Made by a program: the position numbers and the translations under genes. A stretch of DNA of 64,000 nt from Welwitschia mirabilis (Eukaryota; Gnetophyta; Gnetopsida; Welwitschiales), in contig JBOZIK010000001.1 of assembly GCA_051453625.1 (NCBI GenBank), positions 150,437,313 to 150,501,312 on the forward strand. The letters are read 5' to 3'. Under the pieces are notes generated by a model. The model searched no databases. It saw nothing but the letters and a program-made list of their open reading frames with translations, and was not told the origin of the DNA. Below, one piece after another: positions 25,508 to 37,020 of this stretch. Positions within the stretch are counted from its first letter, which is position 1, and each line of letters starts with the position of its first letter.

Positions 25508-27289
25508 CACCTACCAGAGTACTAAATCAAATTTTGAAGAAGATCTACCCTATAAAACCTAGATCAATCAAGAAGATTGTCACTAACTAAGATTAACTTA
25601 GGCTATTAAGTGATTTGAATAAATGTAATGAAAAAATGATTCTAAAACTACTTTTTTCAATCTTAACAAAGATTCCATTAAGACCTATATTATTAGAGAC
25701 TATCATTGAATCAATAATAACATAAACCATAAGGGAAATTAATGGATAAAATGCACAATAAAGAAATAGAGTTTACATTAAAATTAAATTAGTATCTAGG
25801 CTATAAAATAGTTAAGCCTCAATGGAGGGTGTATAATACTTTACCAAGGGAATGCCTTTCTCCAAATCACAAGATGGATTTACTACCCTTCAATCTCCTA
25901 TCATGAGAATGTATAATGCATTGAGGTTTTTATTTATAGGGATAAGAAGGCGAAACTATCACACAAAATGCATTATAAGACAGGCTCAATTCTAGAAAAG
26001 AATTATTTAAAATTGGATATAGATTGATTAGCTATTATAAATGTTGTCCTATCTATCATGGAAATGACCAAGGGGATGATAGCTTAAATTTAACATTCAT
26101 CATCCTAGATGTCATGGAGTAATCATGGGGGTAACACTTCTTTAGAAAAGATGACTCAACAGTACTAGCTCTAGTCCACCTTAGCATTTCTATGTGGCAT
26201 CTACAGTGTTATTGTTCTACATGTTGTAAAAATGACAAAGGGAATGATAGTTTTCTTTGTCCTTCTAACTCAAGACAAACTAGCCTTTTTCATTAATTAC
26301 CTTCCTCTAAGAAACAATGTATCAAAATATGCTTTAAATACCTCTAATTATGAGAAAAATTTCACATTTCTAAGATATTCCATCAATTCTTCATAATATT
26401 TAGAATTGCATTTAAACCTATATAAATGTCCTATAAAATAGCTCATAACACCCTATCAAATAGATAAAATTTGGTAGTGAACTAATGCTACAATCTTAGT
26501 TTAAAGTTAAATTCCCTTACTTCATCATGAGTAAACTTCAAGTAAAGGTTCCTTCCTTATTTCCCTTAGTACTTCAAATCATTCATTTATTTTTTTCATC
26601 ATTATAAAGGCTTAATAGCTTAGAAGTTATATTACATGATGATCAATTATTCCAAATTTAGTTCCATGATGTTTAAATTATTTGTAGAATAGTTTAATCA
26701 TGTTTTTAACTAGTTTTGAACTCTTTCTATGCATGTTTCAAGATATATTTTTCTTATTTCTTTTTTATTTGATCCTTAATTAGGACAAAGATCACTTATA
26801 GGCTTTGTATTGATCACATAGAAAAAGCCATAATGGATTGTATTTAAAATATTTTATAAGAAAATTATAAACAATGAGGAATTTAATTACCCTAGGTTTG
26901 TCTATTAAGCCACTATAAATTTTGATTTTCATGCTAATTAGGTTTCTTCTTGTACTTTATTCCTTTGCTATTTTTCATTCTATAATTTCTTATTCATTTA
27001 GTTTTATTCTTTAACTAGTCCAAATTATTTTAGCCAACTAAACTATTCCCCTTAAAACTTTATTTATAGTTCCTCCTCTCCATCATCCTCCCAACCAAAT
27101 TTACAATCTTAAAAGATTCATTAAAGATTTGGATAAGATTTCCCTTACATAAACCTTTACAAACATAAGCTCTACAAGCATGAAGACTAGAGAATATGAT
27201 CCTAGAAAGGAAACATGATCTTTAATAAGTCATACTTATTTATTACTTAAATTTAAAGTTTCCTAAAGTACACATACTATAGAGGATTT

Positions 27290-28990
27290 GTTCATATCTA
27301 TAAAGGAAACTTCATAATGTTTCTAGTTAGTTGTCTAAAATAAGAGAAGACAACTTAGCGCTTTAATTAATAATTTAATAGATGCTTTTTGTATTATTAA
27401 ATTATATATATTTAGTAGGTTATTTTGATTAGTTTTGTAGAACATTAAATAGTTTATGTTGATTTTTTAACAATAATGAAGAGCTAAGATGAATATAATG
27501 AAAACATGCAATCTTCATTAAATTTGATAACATTTAAGAAAAATTGTAATACTTTTTATCTAAAGGAGAAATACTATAATCAAAGAGGTTGATCTGATAC
27601 AAGAAATATCTTTGTAAAGCTCATTATCCACCTTATTATCTAGATGATAGTACAAATGGTAGATGAAATTATGCTAACTGGGATGATTACTAGATCAAAT
27701 TATTATATAATGTTAATCCTATATAATGTTGCATTATCTTTTGTGACATTTGCATGACTAGTAGAATGATAACTGAAAAAAACTATTTACCAAACTTCAC
27801 TAAATTTTTGCAATGTGTCATGCACCTTCCTGCATGGTTATTAGGATTTTACTACATCTATTAGTATCTAGTATTTTTAGAGTCTTGTTAGTAATAAATA
27901 ACTCCTTTGTTATCAACTCTAACTTCATATTTTTTAGCACTATAAATGCTGGTGATAGGATATTAAAGGATAGAAAATCCATTTTTATTATTGTAGAAAA
28001 ATGTTTCCCTTAGTATTGGATTGTCTATCATTCATTGAGATGCTACTACTTTGTAACATAGATGTTGCTTAAAATATAATTAAAACTTTGTTTTATGTTA
28101 CTTATGATTTTGTGACAGCTTTATTCATTATATAGATCATGAGGAAAATCTTTTTTAGGATTAATACTAGTAGTTTATATGCGTTGCATTTTATTTTATA
28201 GTTTAATATGAATTAATTTTATATTTTATTCTATGCACTTGATAGCTTAGGTTGGTCTTACTCTGGTAACGTCTTTCCTTAATTAATCTATGATATGTAA
28301 ATCTGATCCTTATGATAGGTTTATTTGGTAATTAGATAGATATTACATTTAAATTAGTTTTACATCTTACTTGCATAAATGTATTTACTTGCATTGTTTA
28401 CTTTTCATTATTTTTTTTGTTTTAGTTAGGAAGTAAATAAATATTTCACTTGAAATCAATTATTTTTCTTCTTGTTTTTTCCTTTTATGAATTAAGAAAT
28501 TTGGAACACTTTTATCTATATCAGTATATTTTATTCTATAATATATATTTGTGATCGATAAGATTCAATAAGAACATAAAAGATTTCCCAAATATGCTTT
28601 GCAACATTTTAGTATTATTGCTAGTAAAGGCTACTTGAAATTTGAGGATTGTTATTATTTAGATAAGTAGTTTGGATTTTGGTTTAGGTACTTATTTTTA
28701 ATAATGTTGTATCTTTATAGTAAAATCCTAGGCTTTTCTTTTTGCAATTTTTAATTTATCTTCCAAAAATAACACCTTATCATCTCTCTNNNNNNNNNNN
28801 NNNNNNNNNNNNNNNNNNNNNNNNNNNNNNNNNNNNNNNNNNNNNNNNNNNNNNNNNNNNNNNNNNNNNNNNNNNNNNNNNNNNNNNNNATCCTAGGCTT
28901 TTCTTTTTGCAATTTTTAATTTATGTTCCAAAAATAACACCTTATCATCTCTCTTGTTGTTCACACACCACATGGCAATGAAAACCCATA
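27290..28990 (+). repeat. Candidate 5' LTR of the nested Athila element (unit 3)
   Basis: It is collinear with 59,600-60,910 on the same strand, with about 31 kb between them that contains gag, protease, RT, integrase and an env-like ORF plus two nested insertions. That makes the pair the best candidate for the 5' and 3' LTRs of one element. The 28,790-28,889 gap lies inside it. The two copies are clearly diverged, so the insertion is old. Confidence 0.45.
28790..28889. other. Scaffold gap, 100 N, with duplicated flanks
   Basis: About 65 bases ending at the gap ('atcctaggcttttc' through 'cttatcatctctct') are repeated right after it with one difference ('atcttcc' against 'atgttcc'). This looks like two unmerged overlapping contig ends rather than missing sequence. 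Confidence 0.9.
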
Positions 28991-29439
28991 AAACTAAGGT
29001 TTTTCCCATTATTTACTCTATTTTTCAGATGAATTAGATGATGATTATCAGTTTTTCTTCTATGTTATTTCATGATTCTATTTTTCCATGTTTTTTATTT
29101 TTGAGGATCTTTGTGTTTTTATTGTTCAGGTATATCATCTGAATAACCACTAATACAATGCTTACAAGAATAAAACTGAGCATGTTGGAACATGGTAAAA
29201 TTAAGTAAAAAGATAAAGTATTAGAGAGAGTAACTACTAATAAAACAAAACATATAAGAAGTTTTAATCAACTATGAATTAAATATTGTTATGCACATCC
29301 TATGTATGCAAAGCATTCTAAGAATTGATTAAGAAGATTTTTCTACATTTATTATTTAAAAATCTAATTTTTCCAAAGGAAATTTTTCAAAAGAAGGTTT
29401 ATAAGTAAATAGTTTAATTTAAATATCAAATTCTATGCA

Positions 29440-30400
29440 AAAACAGAAATAAGTAGCTTCACTTGATCCCTCTAACATGATAGGAACTACTCCCATAAAT
29501 CCAAATATCAATATCACTCTTAAATAACTAATTGAAAATAAAAAGCATGAAATTCAAATTTTTTTCTCCTACCTCGTGGTAATGATGTCGAGTTAAGAAA
29601 TTTAAATGCATATTCTATTTTTAATGAAAAAAATGATAAAGAGCCCCTTTAACATATAGTCAAAATGGAACAATTAGTGCTTACTTTAGAAAATAGTATA
29701 AAATGAATTACTTGCATGGTTATCTTTCCCATTACATTAAAAACAAAAGTGAAATTATGGCTAAGAACTATTTTACAGTAAAGCTTAAAAACATAGAACC
29801 AAGTCTAGTAAGATTTTATAAAATGATTTATGAGGAAAAAAATAATAAGAAAAAAAAAGAAAGATATAAGAAATTTGTAACAATAACATAATGAAGATGA
29901 TACCACTAATTATAAATAGATTTTCATTGTAATTCATTCTAATCCCATTGATTCTTTTACTTAAGAAGAATTAAGAGAGTATTTCTATAGTGAACTAAGT
30001 AGCCAAACTAAACAACTTATAGAATTTTCACATGGTGATAATTTAATAAATCTCACTTTAGAAAATTCTTGAAGGTTGTTAATAATTAGTGGAAGTAAGT
30101 AAAACTTTACCTAAACAAACATCCAAAGAAAATCTTACTATAGAACAATTATAAAAGATCTTAAAAATATTAAATTAAAAAAGTAGAAAGTAAAACTAGA
30201 AAAAGAACTAATAAATGTAATTAATAATTTTAGAATAAAATTAGAAAAATATGTTTAAATAATTATACATGAAAAAGTGGTAACTAAAAATAATGTACTT
30301 TCAACTTGTATTTTGTGTAAGGATAACTATCATGTAACAAAAGAGTGTCTTTTATTACTAACCTACAAAGAAAAAAAACTATAAGGAAGTGTGTGCTTTC
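29440..30400 (+). pseudogene. Athila-like gag, unit 3 (nested element)
   Basis: Homologous to the unit 1 and 2 gag. The central part is open at 29,703-29,891 (FTVKLKNIEPSLVRFYKMIY). The knuckle block near 30,305-30,360 reads STCILCKDNYHVTKECLLL, with Cys, Cys, His and Cys all present in a C-x2-C-x4-H-x4-C-like spacing. It is the least damaged knuckle of the three, but the frame still has stops. Confidence 0.7.
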
Positions 30401-31149
30401 AATGAAAAGTTTTCAACCTATAGTGACTAAAATAAAAATTAAAACTAATTTCAACAAAGGATGAATGGATAACTAAATTTTTAAACCTTTGAAAATAAAT
30501 TTAAGATATTTCAAACAAATCATCTAAATTTTCAATCATTTAGAGAAAGTTTTGATAATGATAACTTTTAATTAAATAACTTAAACTTTTAACTAAGTAA
30601 CTCAAATTATCAAGTAAGTATATCAAATTTTCAAAATTAAAATAATCCACTTTGAAAAAACTCTCAATAGAAGACAAACTCAAACATTAAAAATCTAGTG
30701 AATGTTCTTTAACAAACTATGCTTGTAAATCAAAAACCATAAGGATCAATTATAACACAATCTTTACCTAACCCTAATAAAGTATGAAAAGATTATAAGA
30801 TATAACAAAAAGATAAAATGACATAATACCTCCTACCATAAGGCTTTAATGTTTAAAAATGACAAGAAAGAAGAAGAAGAAGAAGAAGATATTGAAATCT
30901 TATAAAATCGTAACTTTTTTCCTCCTTTAAGCGATAAGCTTAATAAGAAACATTCTTCTCAAGATAAAGGAAAAAACCTACTACACCTTAGGCTAATATA
31001 TTAAATAATAATACTACTTTAATGATCATCTAAAATCCTAAATTCAAGATGTGAGCATAAATTTATAATTTTAGAAAATCTTAAAAGAATATCTTAATAA
31101 TTTAAGTGATGAAAATACCTAAATAAAATAAATAAAAATGCACCATACC

Positions 31150-31690
31150 TACTAAAGTCTTCTTAGCCTAATCTATAACCAACTTAGTTTTGCAAAAATG
31201 TCTAAAATTTAAGCATCCTAGGGTAGCAAAAGTTAGTGTTTCATTAGAAGGAAGTAAAATAATTTAAAAAACCTTAATCAATATAAGAGCAAGTGTTAAC
31301 ATTATACCTTTATACATTTATTAAAGACTTTACTTAGAAAGTAGAATTATGCCCACACGTATTATCAAAGAATTAACGGATACATCAGTGAAGAGACCTT
31401 TTATGAGTAATAAAAGATTTCATGATTTAAATTGAAAAAGTAGTCTATCTAATATAAATGATTGTGATTGAATTTAAGCATAATGAGGTTATCCACTACT
31501 TCTAGGTAGAATATTTTTTACAATAGTCTATTTTATTATTGATACAAGAACAATAATAATGGAGTTTCACTTACAAAATAAAAAGTTTACCATTAGATTT
31601 TTTTATGCTATTGGAAAATACCTAGGTAATGAGTGGAATGTAGAAGAAGAAATTAAGGCAACCTTATTTTTATAACACCTTTACTTGAAG
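31150..31690 (+). pseudogene. Aspartic protease, unit 3, active site lost
   Basis: Reads TLINIRASVNIIPLYIY near 31,270-31,320, again with Asn for the catalytic Asp and Arg for Gly. The second block is present near 31,480-31,620 (YPLLLGRIFF, then DTRTIIMEFHLQNKKF). A one-base deletion in 'cataatgaggtt' shifts the frame relative to unit 2. Confidence 0.75.
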
Positions 31691-31859
31691 ATAAATGGTT
31701 CATAAGCCTCATTATATAATGATCCACTTAAAGTAGAAAATTTAAAATCTTTTAATTATGATAAACTCAACTATGAATATTTAAGAACTAACTACTTTAA
31801 TCACGAGAATGAAGAAATAAAACTTATAGTGTATGAAGAAGTATGACATCTAAAAATAT

Positions 31860-32730
31860 CTGAGATTTCATATTTAGAGTTAGTCATTCATCCCTATTAT
31901 CTAGATGATACTTTGCGATTATAATCAACTTTGATAAAAAATTAATAAAAACTAAAAATTTTAATTTAAATCTAAAACATTTACCTAGTGGATTGAAATA
32001 TATCTTTCTATGTAATTATTAGAATAAATCTTTGATAATAAATAATAATATTATTCCTTAATAAGAATTGATGTTAATATCACTTTTAAATTCTAAGGCT
32101 ATTGCATTTGCTTGGACTCATAAAGACTTAACAATTATTCTTACTTTCATTGTTTAACATAAGATCTACCTTCAAGACAATAAAAAACTTGTTAAGTAAC
32201 TCTGAAGTAGACTAAATTCATCCCTTAGACAAGTTATAAAAAATGAAACCAATAATTTAGTAGATGCTAGAATTATTTATACCATATTTTATAGTGCATG
32301 GATTAACCCTTTAATAATAGTGCCTAAAAAAGATGGAAAGTAGAGAATGTGTATTAATTTAGAAAGATTAATAAAGTAATAAGAAAGACCATTGTTATTT
32401 ACCTTTTCTTAACCAAATAATTGATAGAATCTAAGGGTATATCCTTTATAACTTTTGTGATAGGTATAATGATTATAATCAGGTTTGTATAGCTATTAAA
32501 AATCAAGAAAAAATATCTTTCACTTCATCTTTTAAAACATTAACCTTTACAAGCATGCCTTTTGGACTTTTTAATACTCCTAGTACTTTTTAATATGTAA
32601 GTATAGGTAACTTTTTTGACATATTAGAGGATTTAATTAAGAATTTTATAGATTAATTATTAATCTTTGCTAAAAACATTGAAAAAATATTATAAAGGTT
32701 AGAGAAAGTCCTTAATAGATGCATTATGGG
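31860..32730 (+). pseudogene. Gypsy RT of the nested Athila element, cut by the copia insertion
   Basis: It contains the N-terminal landmarks seen in units 1 and 2. Unlike them it continues through DYNQV at 32,471, ISFTSSFKTLTFTSMPFGLF at about 32,510-32,570 (the SMPFGL block) and ILEDLIKNFID near 32,620-32,655. There the second Asp of the catalytic box is followed by a stop instead of the expected residue. It breaks off after KVLNRCIM at about 32,730. The missing RNase H is not found on the far side of the insertion. Confidence 0.85.
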
Positions 32731-33150
32731 TGGGCTAAAACTTATCATAGTCTTCTCTTAGAAGATTGGCAATAGTAGTAATGTAGTTTGCAGTGATCTT
32801 CATCTTCTTCCCCAAAACCATAGTTTCTAGGGTATTGATGTCTACATTAGAAGAGGTATTATTATAGATCATCCTAATGAGAAAAGGGTAGGTAGGTTTT
32901 GAACATCAAGAAAATAAGAATGATTGAGATCTTGCAATAATTAGACCACATCTTAAAGTTCCCTAAGCTCTGTAGTAGTAATAGCCCTCTCTATAGTACA
33001 CTGCATTATTCTCAAACTTTTCAGAAAACTTCTTTATTACTCCTTTACACATTCCATAATAGGAATAGGAAGGATCTTTAGTCATATCCTCTTTTATCTC
33101 CTTCTAGAAGGATCCTCAGCCATTGCAACCGTGTGGCAGGATGTTAGAAA
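32731..33150 (-). pseudogene. Unassigned retroelement ORF remnant downstream of copia pol
   Basis: The minus strand gives an ATG near 33,125 (MAEDPSRR), then broken frames, and an open stretch of about 50 codons from 32,905 to 32,755 containing PYPFLIRMIYNN, DINTLETMVLGKKMKI and NYITTIANLL. The style (a short N-terminal domain with a V-G-K-hydrophobic block) recalls the plant retrotransposon coat-like or 'putative plant transposon protein' domains, but I cannot assign it firmly. It sits between the copia RNase H and the broken gypsy RT, where the copia 3' LTR would be expected. Confidence 0.35.
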
Positions 33151-33559
33151 TAAGAAAACCTATAAGAAAAAGATAGAATTGAAGGAGATAGATGGCTAGA
33201 AGATAATAAGTAGGGTTTGAGCTTCATTATATTTTAAAGAAAAGGGTAATTAAGTAATATTTAATAAAAAAATCAAGTTCACCCTATTTTCTACTACATT
33301 ATAATCCTATAAGTTCGGATGACTAGTTTGAGGTCTAATCAACCTTCTAAGATGCAAGTTATAGTACTTTAAGTTCAGGTAACTAAGTTTTCAATCTACT
33401 CAAATCACTACATCTAATTAACCAAATTCTACATTCAATTAACTACCCTACAATCAGTTATAGGATGAAAAGTTAACCCTGATTTTAGAAATACTAATTG
33501 CATTATTATTATTATAAAAAATAGGAATTTATTTAAAAAATACTAATTAGCATTTCCTT

Positions 33560-33830
33560 TATCCAAAGGAGATGAACACAACTCCTTACTGCCACATACT
33601 TAGGCTTTATGATTGAAAGGGAGATCAAGTTTTGTTTTTCACTAGCCCATCCTAGTAAGCATGATTCTAATAGAAGATAATTAGCACTTATTCTATTGTT
33701 ATCATCCTTACACCTAGTCTAATATACATCACTAAATCCTACAAAATCAAAAGATGTCTCTGTTGGTATCATAATCCAAAATCACATGTGCCTTTTATAT
33801 ATCTTATTATTCTTTTGATTTTCTTGTAGT
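33560..33830 (-). pseudogene. Copia RNase H remnant
   Basis: Reading minus strand: SFDFVGFSDVY near 33,745, then CKDDNNRISANYLLLESCLL and WASEKQNLISLS near 33,640, and KYVAVRSC near 33,590. These match the copia blocks F-L-GYSDSDWAG, C-DR-ST-G---FLG, SW-SKKQ--VALST and EAEY-A. The Trp of SDSDW is replaced and some stops are present. Confidence 0.8.
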
Positions 33831-34760
33831 TAGGTATAACAAGCTTGTTATCATACTTCTCTAAAGCTTCTAATCTACTAATTTTCCATCTTCATTTAAA
33901 CTGAATTTATAAGAAGTTTACATAGGTGTGTTAGTTATTTTAACATTTTCTAATCTAAATCATTTAATTAAAGGTTTTTCATATTTAGAGTGAGATATAA
34001 AAATTCCATTCTTTGATTGCTTAATCTATAACCCAAGAAATATTCTAACTTCACAAATCATTATCATCTCAAATTGTATTACCATTATATTTGCAAATTA
34101 TTTTGATAAAACTTCGTTAAAGGCACCAAAAATGATATCATTTAGATAAATTTAAAGAATGATAACATCCTTTTTTTTAAGTTCTTAACAAATAAAGTTT
34201 TATCTATTATTCCATGGATATAATGATTCTTGTTTAGAAATGTGAATAAATTTTCATACCAAGCTCTTGGAGGTTACTTCAACCCATACAAAGACTTTTT
34301 AAGTTTATATACATGATCTGATTTATAACGATGTACAAACCCTTATGGTTGTTTTACATACACTTCTTAATTTATAGTTCCATTGAAAAAGGGACTCTTT
34401 ACACTCGTTTTATATACTTTGATATTCTCAAAGGCTGCATAAGATAAAAACATTCTACTGCTATCAAGCCTTGTAATAGGAGCAAAAGTGTCACCAACAT
34501 CAATTCTTTCAATATGGTTGGAGCCTTGTATCACTAATATTGCTTTTTTTTTATAGCATTTTTTTTGTCATTACATGTATTTTTAAAGATCCACTTAGTC
34601 CCAATAACATTTTTGTCCTTTGAACTTTTGATTAGCTTCTATACATCATTTGTTTTAAATTATTATAACTCATCTTGCATGGTCATTATTTAATTTTTAT
34701 GGGATTTTGATTCTTTAAACTTCTTAGATTTAATTTTTAAAAAATAATAAATGAAAGCAT
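33830..34760 (-). pseudogene. Copia reverse transcriptase remnant
   Basis: Clear blocks on the minus strand are ERIDVGDTFAPITRLDS near 34,490, VKSPFFNGTIN near 34,390, EVYVKQP near 34,360, YKLKKSLYGLK near 34,300 and PPRAWYENLFTF near 34,270. The YVDD position (near 34,150) is destroyed by a stop and frameshift (expected Y-V-D-D-I-I-F-G, seen as I-stop-M-I-S-F). The IFLGL block and IKQSKNGIF follow near 34,040. This is one of the most readable pol segments in the window. Confidence 0.85.
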
Positions 34761-34989
34761 AATTTTTTTTCATAGAGTTCCTTGTTCTAATCTTTGAACT
34801 AAGATCTCCAATAATAAATCCTAAAGGGTGATCCTTTAGCTCTTTAAACTTTTTAGTAGTTAATTTTTCTATTGGAACTTCTTATTCTTTTTAGGAAAAA
34901 TTTTCATTTATTATGAAGTGCTTTAAGATATGTTTTTTTCATCACTATAAGAAATATTTTTTGTGCTAAAATCATCTATTTTTCACATT

Positions 34990-35770
34990 TCTCAACTCTT
35001 CCATAGTTAAGATTCTCTTATTAAAAACACATTAAGCTCAACTTCGAGTAAAATATCCCAAAGATATTACTTCATAAGCCTTAGATTCAACTTTTCTAAG
35101 GTTTTTTCTATCCTTTAATACATAATACTTAGTCCTAAAGATTTTAAAGCAAGAAATGTTTGGTTTTTTCCTTTTTACAACTCATAAGAAGTTTTATCCA
35201 TTCCCAGTCTAAGGTAAACTCTGATTATAATAACATGTAGTGCTAACAGCTTTAGCCCAAAATGTTTTTGAAATATTCTTATCATTTGTTTTTGAAATAT
35301 TCTTATCATTCATCATTCTTATTATTTCTTAGAGGTCTTTCTTTTTTCTCTTATAAATTCCATTTTGTTAATGTATTTTAGAGGCTAAGAATTGGTGATC
35401 AATCCCATTGTTAATGCAATACTCTTTAAATAAATGATTTTCAAACTCATCATCTTGATCACTTCTTATTTTATTTATGGTATAGCCTTTAAAATTTTAA
35501 ATTTTATTGCATATTTCAATCTAATGTTTAAATGTTTCACAATTTTTTGTGAAAAATACAACTCAAGTATATCTTGAGTAATCATCAATCATAGTTAAAA
35601 AATAGCATTTTCCTTTTAGACTTTGAGTTTGAGCTAGTCCTACCAAATTCATATGAATAAGCTCTAAAGGCATTATTGTTAAAACTTGATTTGTACTTTT
35701 ATGTGATGTTCTTACTTATTTTCCTTTTAGGCATGCATCACAAAGACCATGTTTTTCTAGATTTCCTTTG
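34990..35770 (-). pseudogene. Copia integrase, copy I
   Basis: Minus strand: LNFVGLAQTQSLKGKCYFLT near 35,640, MIDDYSRYT near 35,590, KIRSDQDDEFENHLFKEYC near 35,450 and GIDHQFLASKIH, QNGIYKRKK near 35,380. These are the D(1)-containing, D(2) SDxG-EF and PQQNG-xERKN blocks of copia integrase. QQNG reads H-stop-QNG. It is frameshifted and non-functional. Confidence 0.8.
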
Positions 35771-35779
35771 ACAATTTCA

Positions 35780-36320
35780 TTTCTAATAATCATTTTCGAA
35801 TGATCATAATTCACATGACCTAAACATTTATGATAAATATCTTTTTGATTAACATGAGAAAAATAATAAGTAGAAAATGATTAATTAATTCTATAAACAT
35901 TACCTATTCTTTTACTTTAAGTATAATATCATTTATTTTACCATGTCTAACTTCACATTTAGTACTATCAAAGATAACATTGTAACCTTTGTCATAAATT
36001 TGATTAATACTAAGTAAATTATGCTTTAAGACATTAATATAAAAAAACTTCATTTATTTTGAATAAGTCACCTCCTTTGATGCTTTTAATTCCTTTGATT
36101 TTGATTCCTCTACTATCATCAAAAGTAATTTCTTCACCATCAAAGTCATTTAGCTACATAAAACTAGACTTGCCTTCTATCATATGTTGAGAGAACCTGC
36201 TATCCAAATACCAGCTAGTTCTATTTAAAATCTTGAAAGTTGTTTGAATCAAAAGACTTTTCAAATTGTTAGCTTTTACCCATTTAGTCCTTTCAGAATG
36301 ATGTGGTATACTTCCTCTTT
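35780..36320 (-). pseudogene. Copia protease and GAG-pre-integrase, copy I
   Basis: The protease block near 36,190-36,230 reads TSWYLDSRFSQHMI, equivalent to the copia W-x-L/I-D-S-G-C/A-S-x-H-M signature. Asp is kept but Gly is Arg. The GAG-pre-integrase region follows down to about 35,790, with 'cataaatgtttaggtcatgtg'-type H-LGH sequence near 35,815-35,835. Confidence 0.7.
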
Positions 36321-36949
36321 AAAAAATTTTAAATGAAAAGGTACTAACTAAACTTGAAAATAACATTAATTTTCTAGAATTACAAAATAACTTGGAATGG
36401 CTTGACTTACCACAATAATGATATGTAATTTTAGAAATAAACTTATTTTGTTAAGTTATCTAATTTTGATAATTTTGGTCTTTGAGGGATGAAACTAATA
36501 CATATCTTGTTATGAATCATTTCTGTATTCTAAGCGTCTATTCTAATTTAGTTCAATCACTAGAAAATTTATTAACAAAATGTGACAAGTCCTTTACATA
36601 TAGTACAAGATTGGAATTTTTATATTTGATCATCTTATATCTCCTTTCCAATTTCTTCTTTTTTTTTCTTTGTAACAGTTTTCACAATCTTATTTATATC
36701 ATTGATGTACTTTTGCCAAATTTTCATACTCCATGTAAAGTTCTTAACAAGTATTTTAAGTTCATTCTTCTCTTCTTTAATGAGATTCAAATCATCAAGT
36801 TCAAATAAGCTAGGTAGGTTTTGTAATGGAGCCATAATTTCCATAAAAGAAAGCCTTCAATCTCCATCTGAATCTTGGCTAAATCTACTATCATCATATT
36901 CATCTTTGTTATCCCATGTAGTAATGAATGAAGATGTCTTTGACTTTTT

Positions 36950-37020
36950 TATTCTCTCTTATTGTTTGAACACTTATTTGCAACATGTTCATGGCCTTTG
37001 CATGTATAAATTTTGATCTC
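36950..37020 (-). pseudogene. Copia gag zinc knuckle, copy I
   Basis: The minus strand reads IYTCKGHEHVANKC, a CCHC knuckle (C-x2-C-x4-H-x4-C) in which the first Cys has become Ile. Copy II keeps all four ligands. It is followed downstream by KCSNNKRE and the protease. Confidence 0.75.

Larger units (their letters stand above)
8508..32486 (+). repeat. Tandem array of three retrotransposon-derived units
   Basis: Three units of about 7,522, 7,690 and 8,767 bases follow head to tail. Each runs copia LTR remnant, leader block, candidate Athila LTR, gag, protease, start of RT. The unit 1/2 junction (16,029/16,030) and the unit 2/3 junction (23,719/23,720) are the same join: RT sequence 'gattataat-aggttt' runs straight into 'tttaaataattatta' of the LTR remnant, with about three T shared as microhomology. 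Unit 3 instead continues into further RT. Identical novel joins point to tandem duplication, probably by unequal crossing-over, rather than separate insertions. Confidence 0.9.
23720..32486 (+). repeat. Array unit 3 (8.77 kb), most complete
   Basis: It contains both segments that are separately deleted in units 1 and 2, and its RT has no 49-base deletion (bases 32,421-32,469 are present). It continues without a break into further gypsy RT. It holds two 100-N gaps whose flanks repeat each other. It is the best template for the ancestral unit. Confidence 0.85.

Noticed and set aside
8508-32486. Three independent Athila insertions
   Set aside because: The two identical junctions, shared inactivating changes and lack of complete LTR pairs or target duplications per unit fit DNA duplication instead.
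36482-37016. Plus-strand open frames of about 100 codons
   Set aside because: They lie opposite the copia coiled-coil and knuckle region read on the minus strand, are hydrophobic low-complexity translations, and match no family.
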